DNA of 64,000 nucleotides from VBDM01 sp964430565 (GTDB lineage Bacteria; Pseudomonadota; Gammaproteobacteria; Burkholderiales; SG8-39), in contig CAYSFD010000051.1 in the NCBI GenBank assembly GCA_964430565.1, forward strand, positions 62,001 through 126,000, given 5' to 3'. The notes under the pieces were generated by a model, which searched no databases, had not been told where the DNA came from, and saw only the letters and a program-made list of their open reading frames with translations. Both the position numbers and the translations under genes were made by a program. Below are positions 25,152 to 34,350 of the stretch, one piece after another (positions within the stretch are counted from its first letter, which is position 1; every line of letters starts with the position of its first letter).

Positions 25152-26269
25152 GATCACTGCTGGCCTTGCTGTTAGCGCTCGCCGCGCCGATTGCGCTCGC
25201 GCACAAGCCTAGCGACAGCTACCTCGCTATCCGTGTCGAGGGCGCAACTGTGAGCGGGCAGTGGGACATCGCGCTGCGCGACCTCGAATTCGCGATCGGC
25301 CTGGACGACAGCGGCGACGGCGACGTTACCTGGGGCGAAGTCAAGGCGCACCACGCCGACATTGCCGCCTACGCGCTGGCGAGATTGAAGTTGCGCTCAG
25401 GTGGCGCCGATTGCAACGCGCGACCGACCGGGTTTCTCGTCGACGACCACAGCGACGGCGCTTATTCGGTGATGCGCTTCGCCGCAAGCTGTCCGACCGA
25501 AGTCACGACGCTCGAGATCGGCTACAGTCTCTTCGCCGACCTTGATCCGCAGCACAAGGGGCTGCTGCGCCTCGAGCACGGCCCGGCGACGCGCACCGCG
25601 ATCTTCAGCCCCGAGCGGGCGACGCAATCCTTCGAGCTCGCGAAAATCTCGGCGCTCACACAGTTCTTCGATTACGGACGGGAGGGTGTGTGGCATATCT
25701 GGATCGGTTTCGACCACATCCTCTTCTTGCTCTCACTCCTCCTTCCCGCCGTGCTCGCGCTTGAAGGAGGGCGCTGGCAGCCGGTCGCGCGTTTCCCCCC
25801 GGCGTTCTGGGAGGCATTCAAGATTGTCACCTCGTTTACCGTTGCACACTCGATCACGCTCAGCCTCGCAGCGCTGGGCGTGATCTCGCTGCCCTCGCGG
25901 CTGGTCGAATCGGCGATCGCGATCTCGGTCGTGCTCGCCGCGCTGAACAACGTTTTTCCCGTCGTGCTCGGACGCCGCTGGATGGTCGCTTTTGCCTTTG
26001 GTCTGATTCACGGCTTCGGCTTCGCGAGCGTCCTGAAAGACCTCGGCCTGCCGCAGGGCGCGCTGCTCGTGGCGCTCGTCGGATTCAATCTCGGCGTGGA
26101 GGTCGGCCAGCTCGCGATCGTGAGCGCGTTCTTGCCCGCCACGTACTGGTTGCGGGCGACCTGGTTCTACCGGCGCCTAGTCTTCGTGGCCGGTTCTTTG
26201 GCGATCGTTGCGATCGCGGGAATCTGGCTCGTCGAGCGCGCCTTCAATCTAAAGATCATCAGCGCTTGA
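25148..26269 (+). CDS. HupE/UreJ-family membrane protein with EF-hand-like loop
   Basis: 373 aa. GTG start overlapping the previous stop by 4 bp. Signal peptide ends ALAHK, then a periplasmic domain of about 160 aa, then about seven TM segments. Residues D53-E64 form a canonical EF-hand loop (DDSGDGDVTWGE: D1, S3, D5, G6, D7, T9, E12). The membrane part has HIWIGFDHILFLLSLLLP and HGFGFASVLKD, the His-containing signatures of HupE/UreJ_2, a family proposed to carry Ni or Co. No urease or hydrogenase genes are near. Confidence 0.85.
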   Translation: MRSLLALLLALAAPIALAHKPSDSYLAIRVEGATVSGQWDIALRDLEFAIGLDDSGDGDVTWGEVKAHHADIAAYALARLKLRSGGADCNARPTGFLVDDHSDGAYSVMRFAASCPTEVTTLEIGYSLFADLDPQHKGLLRLEHGPATRTAIFSPERATQSFELAKISALTQFFDYGREGVWHIWIGFDHILFLLSLLLPAVLALEGGRWQPVARFPPAFWEAFKIVTSFTVAHSITLSLAALGVISLPSRLVESAIAISVVLAALNNVFPVVLGRRWMVAFAFGLIHGFGFASVLKDLGLPQGALLVALVGFNLGVEVGQLAIVSAFLPATYWLRATWFYRRLVFVAGSLAIVAIAGIWLVERAFNLKIISA

Positions 26270-26314
26270 TGAACCGGCTGGGCGCCCCAATATCGTCGAC
26301 ACGGAGAGTTCGCA

Positions 26315-27013
26315 ATGATTGAAATCCGAAAAAGCAAGGACCGCGGTTACGCCGACCACGGCTGGCTGCGCTCCTACCATACCTTCTCGTTCGCCGGCTA
26401 TCACGATCCCGAGCACATGGGCTTTGGCCATCTCAGGGTGATCAACGAGGACCGCATCCAGCCGGGCACGGGCTTCGGCACGCACGGCCACCGCGACATG
26501 GAGATCATCAGCTACGTGCTCGAGGGGGCGCTCGCGCACAAGGACAGCATGGGCAACGGCTCGGCCATCGTGCCGGGCGACGTTCAGAGGATGAGCGCGG
26601 GGATGGGCGTGCGGCACAGCGAGTTCAACCACGCCCAAGACGGCGTCACGCACTTTCTTCAGATCTGGATCGAGCCTAACGTCACCGGCATCCCTCCAAG
26701 CTACGAGCAGAAACACTTTGACGCAGCGTCCAAACAGGGCAGGCTGCGGCTGGTCGCCTCGCCCGACGGCCGCGAGGGCTCGGTGAAGATTCACCAGGAC
26801 GCCTTTCTCTACGCGGCGCTACTCGACGGGGCGGACCGAGCGGCCCACAAGCTGCAATCGGGCCGGCGCGCCTACGTGCACGTGGCGCGCGGCAAGCTCA
26901 CAGTCGGCGGCCAGCCGCTCGAGGCGGGCGATGCGCTCAAGGCCTTCAGCACCGTTGAGATCGTGCTCGAGAAAGGCGAAGAGGCCGAAGTCCTGTTGTT
27001 CGATCTCGCATGA
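26315..27013 (+). CDS. Pirin-family protein (YhaK-like)
   Basis: 232-aa bicupin. Metal ligands readable as H57 and H59 (HGHRDME) and H101 plus E103 (GVRHSEF). Bacterial pirins of this type are redox-sensitive or have quercetinase-like dioxygenase activity. ATG after CGGAGA. The following dioxygenase gene overlaps by 4 bp (ATGA), so the two are co-translated and may act on related phenolic compounds. Confidence 0.9.
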   Translation: MIEIRKSKDRGYADHGWLRSYHTFSFAGYHDPEHMGFGHLRVINEDRIQPGTGFGTHGHRDMEIISYVLEGALAHKDSMGNGSAIVPGDVQRMSAGMGVRHSEFNHAQDGVTHFLQIWIEPNVTGIPPSYEQKHFDAASKQGRLRLVASPDGREGSVKIHQDAFLYAALLDGADRAAHKLQSGRRAYVHVARGKLTVGGQPLEAGDALKAFSTVEIVLEKGEEAEVLLFDLA

Positions 27014-27816
27014 GCGTCACTGCAACACGCAACGATTCCAGAATGCCTGTCGTATTCTTCGGGCACGGTAGCCCGATGAACGCGCTCGAGCGCAACAGCT
27101 ACACGGAGGCCTGGCGAAAGCTCGGCGAAGCGATCACTACACCCAAAGCGATCCTGTGCGTCTCCGCGCACTGGACCACGCGGGGCACCGCGGTGACGGC
27201 GATGGCAGATCCCAAAACTATCCACGACTTCTACGGTTTTCCGCAGGCGCTGTTCGACGTTCGGTACCCGGCCCTGGGCGATCCGCGGCTTGCCTCGCGC
27301 GTGCGCGAGCTGCTTGCGCCGCTCGAGGTGCACCCTGACCATTCGTGGGGACTGGACCACGGAACCTGGTCGGTGCTGAAGCACGCGTTTCCCGATGCGG
27401 ACATCCCTGTAGTCCAGCTCAGCATCGACGGCACGCAGCCGCCGCAGTTCCACTACGACACCGGCAAGCGGCTCGCGCCGCTGCGCGACGAAGGCGTGCT
27501 CGTGGTGGGCAGCGGGAATGTCGTGCACAACCTTGGGCTGATGAAGCGCAGTGGCGGGCCGCCGTTCGACTGGTCAGTGCGCTTCAACGAGAAGATACGC
27601 GAGGCGCTCACATCTCGCGACCACGCCACGCTGGTCGATTTCAAGCGCCTGGGCGAGGACGCGAAGCTGTCGGTCCCTACGCCTGAACATTACCTGCCGC
27701 TGCTCTATGTCGCCGCCCTGCAAGGCAAGGACGAAACGATGTCATTCGCCGTGGACGGCTACGATCTGGGCTCGGTGAGCATGCTCACCGCGGTCGCGGG
27801 GATGCGAGCGAGCTAG
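27010..27816 (+). CDS. ygiD: 4,5-DOPA-extradiol-dioxygenase-type protein
   Basis: 268-aa member of the LigB/DODA class III extradiol dioxygenases. Probable Fe/Zn ligands H19 (GHGSPM), H54 (SAHW) and H227 (TPEHYLP), with H173 (NVVHN) as the catalytic base, all present. The family cleaves catechol-type rings such as DOPA. Coupled to the pirin gene by a 4-bp overlap. Normal length is about 260-270 aa. Native substrate in this organism unknown. Confidence 0.9.
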   Translation: MSVTATRNDSRMPVVFFGHGSPMNALERNSYTEAWRKLGEAITTPKAILCVSAHWTTRGTAVTAMADPKTIHDFYGFPQALFDVRYPALGDPRLASRVRELLAPLEVHPDHSWGLDHGTWSVLKHAFPDADIPVVQLSIDGTQPPQFHYDTGKRLAPLRDEGVLVVGSGNVVHNLGLMKRSGGPPFDWSVRFNEKIREALTSRDHATLVDFKRLGEDAKLSVPTPEHYLPLLYVAALQGKDETMSFAVDGYDLGSVSMLTAVAGMRAS

Positions 27817-27896
27817 CAAGTCGTTTGCACGTCAGTTTCGCGCGCCGCGCCGCCCGCGCATAATGCGGCGAGCCCCTTTTCTTCCGGATCCTCGCC

Positions 27897-29690
27897 ATGC
27901 ACCTGCTCGAACAGGCAGCCGTATTTCTTCTCACCGCGGTATTGCTCGTGCCCTTGTTCCGGCGCTTGAAGCTGGGCGCCGTGCTCGGCTATCTCGGCGC
28001 TGGCATGCTGATCGGTCCCTGGGGCCTCGGCATGATCGGCGAAGTGCAGGCCACCCTGCAGTTCGCCGAGTTCGGCGTGGTGCTGCTCCTTTTTCTCGTG
28101 GGCCTCGAGCTGCAGCCGAGCCGCCTCTGGGTGCTGCGCCGGCCGGTATTCGGTCTGGGCGGCGCGCAAGTGCTCGCAACCGGCGCGGCGCTTTTTGCAC
28201 TGGCGCTTGCGTTAGGCCTGGCGTGGCAGGCGGCGCTCGTCGCCGGTTTCGGGCTTGCGATGTCTTCGACCGCCCTCGTGCTCGCCTCGCTCGCAGAACG
28301 CAAGCAGCTCGCTACGCGCCACGGTCGCGAGGCGTTCGCGGTGCTGCTCTTCCAGGACCTCACGGTAATCCCATTGCTTGCGCTCTTGCCGCTGCTCGGG
28401 GACACGGGGGCGCGCACAGCGGGCGGCTGGCTGCCGGCGCTGAAGGGACTTGCGGCGATCGTCGTAGTCATTGTCGCGAGTCGCATCGTAGTGCGTCCAA
28501 TACTCAAGGCGGTGGCAAGCTACGGCGGACGCGAAGTGTTCACCGCTGCGGCGCTGCTGCTCGTCGTAGGCGCGGCGCTTTTCATGGAGAAAATCGGCTT
28601 GTCCGCATCGCTCGGTGCGTTCCTTGCCGGCGTGCTGCTCGCCGATTCCGAATTCCGCCATGAGCTGGAAGCCGACATCGAGCCTTTCAAGGGCCTACTC
28701 CTCGGACTTTTCTTCATCGCAGTGGGAATGAGCGCCAATCTTGCGCTCGTCCTGGAGCGCCCGCTTACCGTGCTCGGGCTCGCCGCAGGCCTGATGATCA
28801 CGAAGACCGCCTTGATGTATGGAATCGCGAGAATCGGCGGCGCGACAAACGGCACGGCGCAGCGCCTGGCAGTCGCGGTTTCGCAAGGCGGCGAGTTTGC
28901 CTTCGTCCTCTTCGCCGCAGCGGGCGCGCTCGGCGTTTTTGAAACAGGAACCGCGCAGCTGCTCGTCGTGGTCGTGACTGTCTCGATGCTGCTCTCACCG
29001 TTAACATTCGAGCTGCACGAGCGCATCCTCACGCGTTGGCTGGACCGGCACGCCGCGCCCGAGTTCGACTCTATCGCGGGGCCCGGTAATCCGGTCATCA
29101 TCGCAGGCTACGGACGCGTTGGGCAGATCGTCTCGCGCGTGCTGCGCATGTGCGGCGTGCCGTTCACAGCGATCGAGGCAAGCTACCAGCAGGTGGATTT
29201 CGTACGACGCTTCGGCAGCAAAGTCTATTACGGCGACGCTTCGCGGCTTGAGCTGCTTGAGGCGGCGAAAGCGGGCGAGGCGAAGCTTTTCGTGCTGGCG
29301 ATCGACGACGTCGAGGCGTCGGTCAAAACCGCTGCGGTCGTGCGGCGGCATTTCCCGCATGTTCCGATTCTCGCTCGGGCGCGCAACCGCGTGCACTTGT
29401 TCCGCCTGCGCGACCTCGGCGTGAAGCTCATCTGGCGTGAGACTTTCCCCACGAGCCTCGACATGGTGCGGCACGCGCTGCACTCACTCGGTTTCGGCAT
29501 CGCGGCCTCAGAGCGCGCGGTGACGCTGTTCAAGCAACACGACGAGCAGCAGCTCGAAGCGCAGTACGCGGTGCAACACGACGAGGCGCAAATCATCCAG
29601 ACTTCTAAGGAAGCCGCCGAGCAACTGCAGGAGCTGTTCGAAGCGGACGGTCTCCAGCCGCTCCCGCAGCTTCCGCGCGCCGGCGCTTGA
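27897..29690 (+). CDS. Kef-type monovalent cation:proton antiporter (CPA2) with RCK domain
   Basis: 597 aa: about 12 TM segments in residues 1-375 (LLFLVGLELQPSRLW is the CPA2 signature; GLAMSSTALVLASLAERKQL and LLGLFFIAVGMS follow), then a TrkA-N/RCK nucleotide-binding domain from about 400 (IIAGYGRVGQIVSR, YGDASRLELLEAA). It resembles KefB/KefC/YbaL glutathione-gated potassium efflux systems, but the ancillary KefF/G is not adjacent, so I do not give a gene symbol. Monocistronic. Confidence 0.9.
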   Translation: MHLLEQAAVFLLTAVLLVPLFRRLKLGAVLGYLGAGMLIGPWGLGMIGEVQATLQFAEFGVVLLLFLVGLELQPSRLWVLRRPVFGLGGAQVLATGAALFALALALGLAWQAALVAGFGLAMSSTALVLASLAERKQLATRHGREAFAVLLFQDLTVIPLLALLPLLGDTGARTAGGWLPALKGLAAIVVVIVASRIVVRPILKAVASYGGREVFTAAALLLVVGAALFMEKIGLSASLGAFLAGVLLADSEFRHELEADIEPFKGLLLGLFFIAVGMSANLALVLERPLTVLGLAAGLMITKTALMYGIARIGGATNGTAQRLAVAVSQGGEFAFVLFAAAGALGVFETGTAQLLVVVVTVSMLLSPLTFELHERILTRWLDRHAAPEFDSIAGPGNPVIIAGYGRVGQIVSRVLRMCGVPFTAIEASYQQVDFVRRFGSKVYYGDASRLELLEAAKAGEAKLFVLAIDDVEASVKTAAVVRRHFPHVPILARARNRVHLFRLRDLGVKLIWRETFPTSLDMVRHALHSLGFGIAASERAVTLFKQHDEQQLEAQYAVQHDEAQIIQTSKEAAEQLQELFEADGLQPLPQLPRAGA

Positions 29691-29820
29691 TCGAGCGAAC
29701 CGACGCAGTGTGCCGGACCTCCCCACGGAGACACGGATGTGCTCGCGGTCCTCATTCGCCATCGCGTTGCAGCATCGCCAAAGCGGCGGTGCCGCGAGGC
29801 CGAGACGATAGAATAGCGGC

Positions 29821-30447
29821 GTGAAGAAGATCGTCATCCTGATCTCCGGGCGCGGCAGCAACATGGAGGCGATCGTGCGCGCGGGGCTCCCTGCGAAAGT
29901 CGCCGCAGTGATCAGCAACCGCGCCGACGCGACAGGCCTGAAATTCGCCGTCCAGTCGGGCGTTCCTGCTCAAGTCGTCGATGACCGCGAGTTTTCCTCG
30001 CGCGAGGCCTTTGACGCCGCGCTCGCCAAGGCGATCGACGCGCATTCGCCCGACCTCGTTGCGCTCGCCGGCTTCATGCGCATCCTCGGCGGGGATTTTG
30101 TGCGGCGCTATTCGGGTCGTCTGGTCAACATCCATCCGTCGCTGCTGCCTGCGTTCCCCGGGTTGCATACCCACCGGCGCGCAATCGAGGAAGGCGTGAA
30201 GCTGCACGGCTGCACGGTGCACTTCGTCACGCCGCAGGTGGATCACGGCCCGATCATCGTCCAGGCAGCGGTGCCCGTGCGCACCGGGGATACCGAAGAG
30301 TCGCTCGCTGCGCGCGTACTGCGCCAGGAGCACCGGGTCTATCCGCTCGCGGCGCGTTGGTTCCTCGAGAGCCGCCTAGTCGTCGAGAACGGCGTGGTAC
30401 GCGTTAACGGACCGGACGCTGCCCAAGCCCTGCTCGCCGAAGAATGA
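29821..30447 (+). CDS. purN: Phosphoribosylglycinamide formyltransferase
   Basis: 208-aa enzyme of purine synthesis, transferring a formyl group from 10-formyl-THF to GAR. GTG start reads MKKIVILISGRGSNMEAIV. Catalytic triad visible in NIHPSLLPAFPG (Asn, His) and TPQVDHGPI (Asp). Normal length. The following DUF3108 gene overlaps by 4 bp (ATGA), an arrangement common in Burkholderiales. Confidence 0.95.
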   Translation: MKKIVILISGRGSNMEAIVRAGLPAKVAAVISNRADATGLKFAVQSGVPAQVVDDREFSSREAFDAALAKAIDAHSPDLVALAGFMRILGGDFVRRYSGRLVNIHPSLLPAFPGLHTHRRAIEEGVKLHGCTVHFVTPQVDHGPIIVQAAVPVRTGDTEESLAARVLRQEHRVYPLAARWFLESRLVVENGVVRVNGPDAAQALLAEE

Positions 30448-31145
30448 TCTGCAGCCCCGTATCGTTGTGCCGCGCGGGCCTCGCAGCGCTCGCGCTGGGA
30501 GCCGCAGCGGCGCAGGCCTCGCCGCCCGAGCGCGTCACCCTCCACTATCAGATGATCCGCAACGGCTCGGTCCTGGGGGATGCCGTGGAGACTCTCGAAC
30601 ACGACGGCCGCACCTACACGATCACCTCCGAGCTGAAGGGGAGGGGAATCCTGGCGATGTTCGGGGCATTGAAGCGCACCAGCCGCGGCCGCATCACGCC
30701 GCAGGGGCTCCGGCCCGACGAATTCCGCGACCAGCGAGGCAGCAGTTGGGCGGTGTCGGCGAAGTTCAACTGGGAAACGCGCTCGGTGACGCAGGAGCGC
30801 AAGGGGAGATCAGAGACGCTTAAGATGCCGGCGACGGCGCAGGACCCCTTGAGCCTCGCCTACAGCTTCGCTTTCACGCCGCCCAAGAGCAAGGAATACG
30901 AGGTGACGCGAGCCGACGGCAGGGGGCTCACGCCGTTCCGCTTCATCGTCGTCGGCAACGAAAAGCTCGCCACTCCCGCGGGCGAGATCCTGACGCTGCG
31001 CGTCGCGAAAGTGCCCGACGGTCCCGAGGACAAGGCGACCGATATCTGGTTCGCCGTCGATCGTGATTTTCTGCCGGTGCGCATGCTGATCGTGGATAAA
31101 GACGGCACACGCGCCGACCAGGTCGTCACGCGCATCGGCAATTGA
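30444..31145 (+). CDS. DUF3108-domain exported protein
   Basis: 233-aa protein with a signal peptide cut after AQASP. The DUF3108 pattern is visible: VTLHYQMIRNGSVLGDAVETLEHDGRTYTITSELKGRGILAMFG, FNWETRSVTQ and TDIWFAVDRDFLPVRMLIVDKDG. These are predicted periplasmic or outer-membrane-associated beta-rich proteins of unknown function. It sits between purN and rsmB with 4-bp and 3-bp overlaps, so it belongs to the same operon. Confidence 0.85.
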   Translation: MICSPVSLCRAGLAALALGAAAAQASPPERVTLHYQMIRNGSVLGDAVETLEHDGRTYTITSELKGRGILAMFGALKRTSRGRITPQGLRPDEFRDQRGSSWAVSAKFNWETRSVTQERKGRSETLKMPATAQDPLSLAYSFAFTPPKSKEYEVTRADGRGLTPFRFIVVGNEKLATPAGEILTLRVAKVPDGPEDKATDIWFAVDRDFLPVRMLIVDKDGTRADQVVTRIGN

Positions 31146-32401
31146 TGCGCTTCTCTCGCCCGCTGCTCGACGCGTGCACGGCGGCCTTTGCGGCCGTGCT
31201 TCCGCTCGAACAACCCGCTGATGCCTTGCTTTCGGGGTTTTTCCGCAGCCACCCGAAAATCGGCCAGCGCGACCGCGCGACGATCGCCGATTCTGTGTAC
31301 GCGGCGCTGCGGCGCCGCCGGCTGCTCGAGCGTGTCGCGGCGACCACAAACCCGCGGCGGCTCGCGCTCGCAACCTGGACGGCGCTGCTCGGCGCGAACC
31401 TGCGCGAGATTGATCCCTGGCTGCGCGGCGACGAGGCCGAATGGCTCGCCGTAGTGAAACGCGAGGCGCACGCGCCGCAGCCTCTCGAAATTGAATGCGA
31501 ACTTCCAGACTGGGTGATCGAGCGGCTGCGCGCGCGCTTCGACGAACGGTCGCTGCTCGAGCTCGCGACAGGTCTTCTGCAGATCGCGCCGCTCGATCTG
31601 CGCGTCAACCCGATAAAAATCTCGCGCGAGGCGGCACTCGAACGCCTCGCCGCAGACGGGCTTCACGCCGCGGCAACGCCGTACTCGCCCGAAGGCATCC
31701 GGCTTGAGGGCAAGCCCCAGATCAACAGGCATCCTTTGTTCCTGGAAGGCGGCGTCGAGATCCAGGATGAGGGGAGCCAATTGCTTTGCCATCTGGTTGC
31801 GCCGAAGCGCGGCGAAATGGTTGTGGATTTCTGCGCGGGCGCCGGAGGTAAGACTCTTGCGCTCGGCGCGCTGATGCGCTCGACTGGGCGCCTGTACGCG
31901 TTCGACATCTCCCCGAAGCGGCTCGCGGGCTTGAAGCCGCGCCTTGCGCGCTCGGGGCTCTCGAACGTGCACCCGCAGAGGATCGAAGGCGTGAACGATA
32001 CGCGCGTGAAGCGGCTCGCCGGCAAGATCGACCGGGTGCTCGTCGATGCGCCCTGCAGCGGGTTGGGGACGCTACGCCGCGATCCGGACATGAAGTGGCG
32101 GCAGACCCCCGAGGCTGTCGCGAATCTCGCTGAAAAGCAGAAATCCATACTCGCCGCGGCGGCGCGGCTCGTGAAACCGGGCGGGAGGCTCGTATACGCC
32201 ACTTGCAGCATTCTCGAGGAGGAGAACCGGTGCATCGCCGAGAGTTTTCTTGCCGGCCATGCGCAGTTCGTGCTGCGGCCTGTGGGCGAGGTATTCAGGA
32301 AGGAGCGTATCGAACTCGGCATGGGTGAGTATCTCGAGCTTTGGCCGCACCGGCACGGCACGGACGGCTTTTTTGCTGCGGTTTTCGAGCGCGCCGAGTG
32401 A
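31145..32401 (+). CDS. rsmB: 16S rRNA (cytosine967-C5)-methyltransferase
   Basis: 418 aa. ATG 31145 overlaps the previous stop; a TTG one codon earlier is less likely. N-terminal NusB-like helical domain, then the SAM-binding domain with DFCAGAGGKTLALG (about 228). The two catalytic cysteines are C304 (DAPCSGLG) and C354 (YATCSILEEEN). Length and order fit RsmB, although this protein shares features with other NOP2/RsmF-type methylases, so the position specificity is inferred. Confidence 0.88.
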   Translation: MRFSRPLLDACTAAFAAVLPLEQPADALLSGFFRSHPKIGQRDRATIADSVYAALRRRRLLERVAATTNPRRLALATWTALLGANLREIDPWLRGDEAEWLAVVKREAHAPQPLEIECELPDWVIERLRARFDERSLLELATGLLQIAPLDLRVNPIKISREAALERLAADGLHAAATPYSPEGIRLEGKPQINRHPLFLEGGVEIQDEGSQLLCHLVAPKRGEMVVDFCAGAGGKTLALGALMRSTGRLYAFDISPKRLAGLKPRLARSGLSNVHPQRIEGVNDTRVKRLAGKIDRVLVDAPCSGLGTLRRDPDMKWRQTPEAVANLAEKQKSILAAAARLVKPGGRLVYATCSILEEENRCIAESFLAGHAQFVLRPVGEVFRKERIELGMGEYLELWPHRHGTDGFFAAVFERAE

Positions 32402-32423
32402 GGCGAGGGAAACCCAACCGTCG

Positions 32424-32438
32424 TTCCGCAATGCGGAA
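32424..32438. promoter_or_regulatory. Palindromic site upstream of the desaturase
   Basis: Perfect 7-bp arms TTCCGCA and TGCGGAA around one base, 23 bp after rsmB stop and 135 bp before the desaturase start. The shape suits a dimeric regulator (IclR-type sites can look similar), but a single copy is weak evidence. Confidence 0.3.
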
Positions 32439-32573
32439 TGTAAAAACCCCGTGAAATTACCGCCTTCTAGTATCGGGATGAGATCGGGGAATTCCCTATG
32501 TCGGAATCAGGAACTACGTACTTGCCCTTTGCTGGGATTCACGTAGAATCCGTCAACCTTAAAGGGGACCTTG

Positions 32574-33755
32574 ATGGAGCTCAACCTCCTGTTTTCAGGC
32601 ATTTTTGACCTTCCCTGGTGGGGCTACATGCTTGTGGCCTTGGGCCTCACGCATGTCACCATCGTATGCGTCACGGTGTTCCTCCACCGCTGCCAGGCAC
32701 ATCGCGCTCTGGATTTGCATCCAGTGGCGAGCCATTTCTTCCGTCTGTGGCTGTGGTTGACGACCGGAATGGTGACCAAGGAATGGGCCGCAATTCATCG
32801 CAAGCACCATGCTAAATGCGAAACCGAGGAAGATCCGCACAGCCCGCAAGTGCTCGGGTTGCGCAAGGTGCTGTTCCAGGGCACCGAGCTGTACCGGCGT
32901 GAATCTCGGAACGCAGAAACGCTCGAGCGCTACGGCCAGGGCACGCCGGACGACTGGCTGGAGCACAATCTTTATGTGCGGCACAGCAAGCTCGGCATTG
33001 GCCTGATGATGGTCATCGGAATCGTGCTGTTCGGCCCGATCGGCATTACCATCTGGGCGGTGCAGATGGTGTGGATCCCGTTCTGGGCGGCGGGCGTCAT
33101 CAACGGCGTTGGCCACTTCTGGGGCTACCGCAACTGGGGCACTGAGGACGCGAGCACCAACATCGTTCCCTGGGGCATGATTATCGGCGGCGAGGAGTTG
33201 CACAACAACCATCACGCCTACGCAACCTCGGCGAAGTTCTCCAACAAGTGGTACGAGATCGACATCGGCTGGATGTACATCTGCCTGCTCGAGGCCTTGG
33301 GCCTCGCACAGGTGAAGAAAGTGGCGCCGACGCCGCGCTTCATTGAGGCGAAGACCGTGGACTCCGAGACACTGCAGGCCGTGATCACGCACCGCTACGA
33401 CGTGCTCGCGAAATACGCCAAGTCGCTCAAGCATACCTACGCCGAGGAGCTCGGCAAGCTGCGTCGCTTCGCGCCGCATGACGTGTACGTGCTACAGAGC
33501 CTGAAGCGCTGGCTGCATCGCGACGAGAAGTCGCTGTGCGAGGTCGATCGCGCAAGCCTCGAGATGGGGCTGTCGAAGTCGCGTGCGCTGCACACCGTGT
33601 ACTCGATGCGTGCCGAGCTTGCGTCGCTGTGGGAGCGTTCCAGCGCGTCGCGCGAGCAGCTCGTACGGCAGCTTCAGGACTGGTGCCACCGCGCCGAGAC
33701 GAGCGGCATCCATCCGCTCGTGGAGTTCTCGCGCCGGTTGCGCTGCTACGCGTAG
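32574..33755 (+). CDS. Membrane fatty-acid / acyl-CoA desaturase
   Basis: 393-aa di-iron desaturase. ATG at 32574 after AAAGGGGAC; the TTG 3 bp upstream is less likely. Three His boxes: HRCQAH (38-43), HRKHH (75-79) and HNNHH (210-214), with four TM segments between. A C-terminal extension of about 130 residues (helical, KSLKHTYAEELGKLRRF...) is longer than in minimal delta-9 desaturases and is typical of many proteobacterial ones. Introduces double bonds in membrane-lipid acyl chains, useful for cold adaptation. Upstream palindrome TTCCGCA-A-TGCGGAA (32424-32438) may be an operator. Confidence 0.9.
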   Translation: MELNLLFSGIFDLPWWGYMLVALGLTHVTIVCVTVFLHRCQAHRALDLHPVASHFFRLWLWLTTGMVTKEWAAIHRKHHAKCETEEDPHSPQVLGLRKVLFQGTELYRRESRNAETLERYGQGTPDDWLEHNLYVRHSKLGIGLMMVIGIVLFGPIGITIWAVQMVWIPFWAAGVINGVGHFWGYRNWGTEDASTNIVPWGMIIGGEELHNNHHAYATSAKFSNKWYEIDIGWMYICLLEALGLAQVKKVAPTPRFIEAKTVDSETLQAVITHRYDVLAKYAKSLKHTYAEELGKLRRFAPHDVYVLQSLKRWLHRDEKSLCEVDRASLEMGLSKSRALHTVYSMRAELASLWERSSASREQLVRQLQDWCHRAETSGIHPLVEFSRRLRCYA

Positions 33756-33808
33756 CTCGTCAGGATTCCGAGTGTTTTTGGCAGTGGAGGCAGCAAAGGA
33801 GATATGAG

Positions 33809-34036
33809 ATGAAGAGCCTTATCGCGGTTTTTGCATCGTTGTTGATCGCGTCGCCGGTCCTTGCGCAGGTGAAGCCCTGCGAGGAACTCAAGTCGGAGAT
33901 CGACGCGAAGATCAAGAAGAACGGGGTAAAGGAGTTCACGCTGACTATCGTGGAGAAAGACGCGGCCGAGGACGGCAAAGTCGTCGGAACTTGCGACGGC
34001 GGAGCCAAGAAGATCGTCTACAAGCGGGGAGGCTGA
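33809..34036 (+). CDS. DUF1161-family small periplasmic protein
   Basis: 75 aa. ATG at 33809 after AAGGAGATATGAG; signal peptide cut after VLAQ. Mature part begins VKPCEELKSEIDAKIKKNGVK and ends GTCDGGAKKIVYKRGG; the two Cys (in KPCEE and GTCDG) can form a disulfide and are the DUF1161 signature. Function unknown; E. coli relatives are stress-linked periplasmic proteins. It has its own intrinsic terminator. Confidence 0.85.
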   Translation: MKSLIAVFASLLIASPVLAQVKPCEELKSEIDAKIKKNGVKEFTLTIVEKDAAEDGKVVGTCDGGAKKIVYKRGG

Positions 34037-34067
34037 CTCCCGAGTCGTTCGTTCGGAAGCTTCTAAA

Positions 34068-34091
34068 AAAAGCCCGCATACGCGGGCTTTT
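34068..34091 (+). terminator. Rho-independent terminator after the DUF1161 gene
   Basis: AAAAGCCCGC / GCGGGCTTTT, 10-bp stem with ATAC loop and a T-rich tail (TTCTTTT). The A-run on the other strand could also help end rpmG transcripts from the opposite side. Confidence 0.8.
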
Positions 34092-34177
34092 TCTTTTCCC
34101 GCGCGTTGAACGGCGCCTTGCGTCCGTTCGAACGCGCGGAGGTAAACAGGCGCGGCTCGCCGCGTCCGACTTTACCT

Positions 34178-34333
34178 CTATTTGATCTTTGTTTCCTTGT
34201 AGATCACGTGCTTCCGCACCATGGGATCGTACTTCTTCATCTCGATCTTATCGGGAGTGGTGCGCTTGTTCTTGGTGGTCGTGTAGAAATGGCCGGTGCC
34301 GGCCGTGGATTCGAGCTTGATCTTTTCACGCAC
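34178..34333 (-). CDS. rpmG: 50S ribosomal protein L33
   Basis: 51 aa, reading V(M)REKIKLESTAGTGHFYTTT then NKRTTPDKIEMKKYDP and VIYKETKIK. The start is GTG because an in-frame TGA lies five codons upstream; the usual MAKGG leader is missing. GAGGAG precedes it. It contains no Cys, so it is the zinc-free C-minus form. It follows rpmB by 17 bp in the standard rpmB-rpmG order. Confidence 0.92.
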   Translation of the reverse strand: MREKIKLESTAGTGHFYTTTKNKRTTPDKIEMKKYDPMVRKHVIYKETKIK

Positions 34334-34350
34334 GTTGGCGGCTCCTCAGG

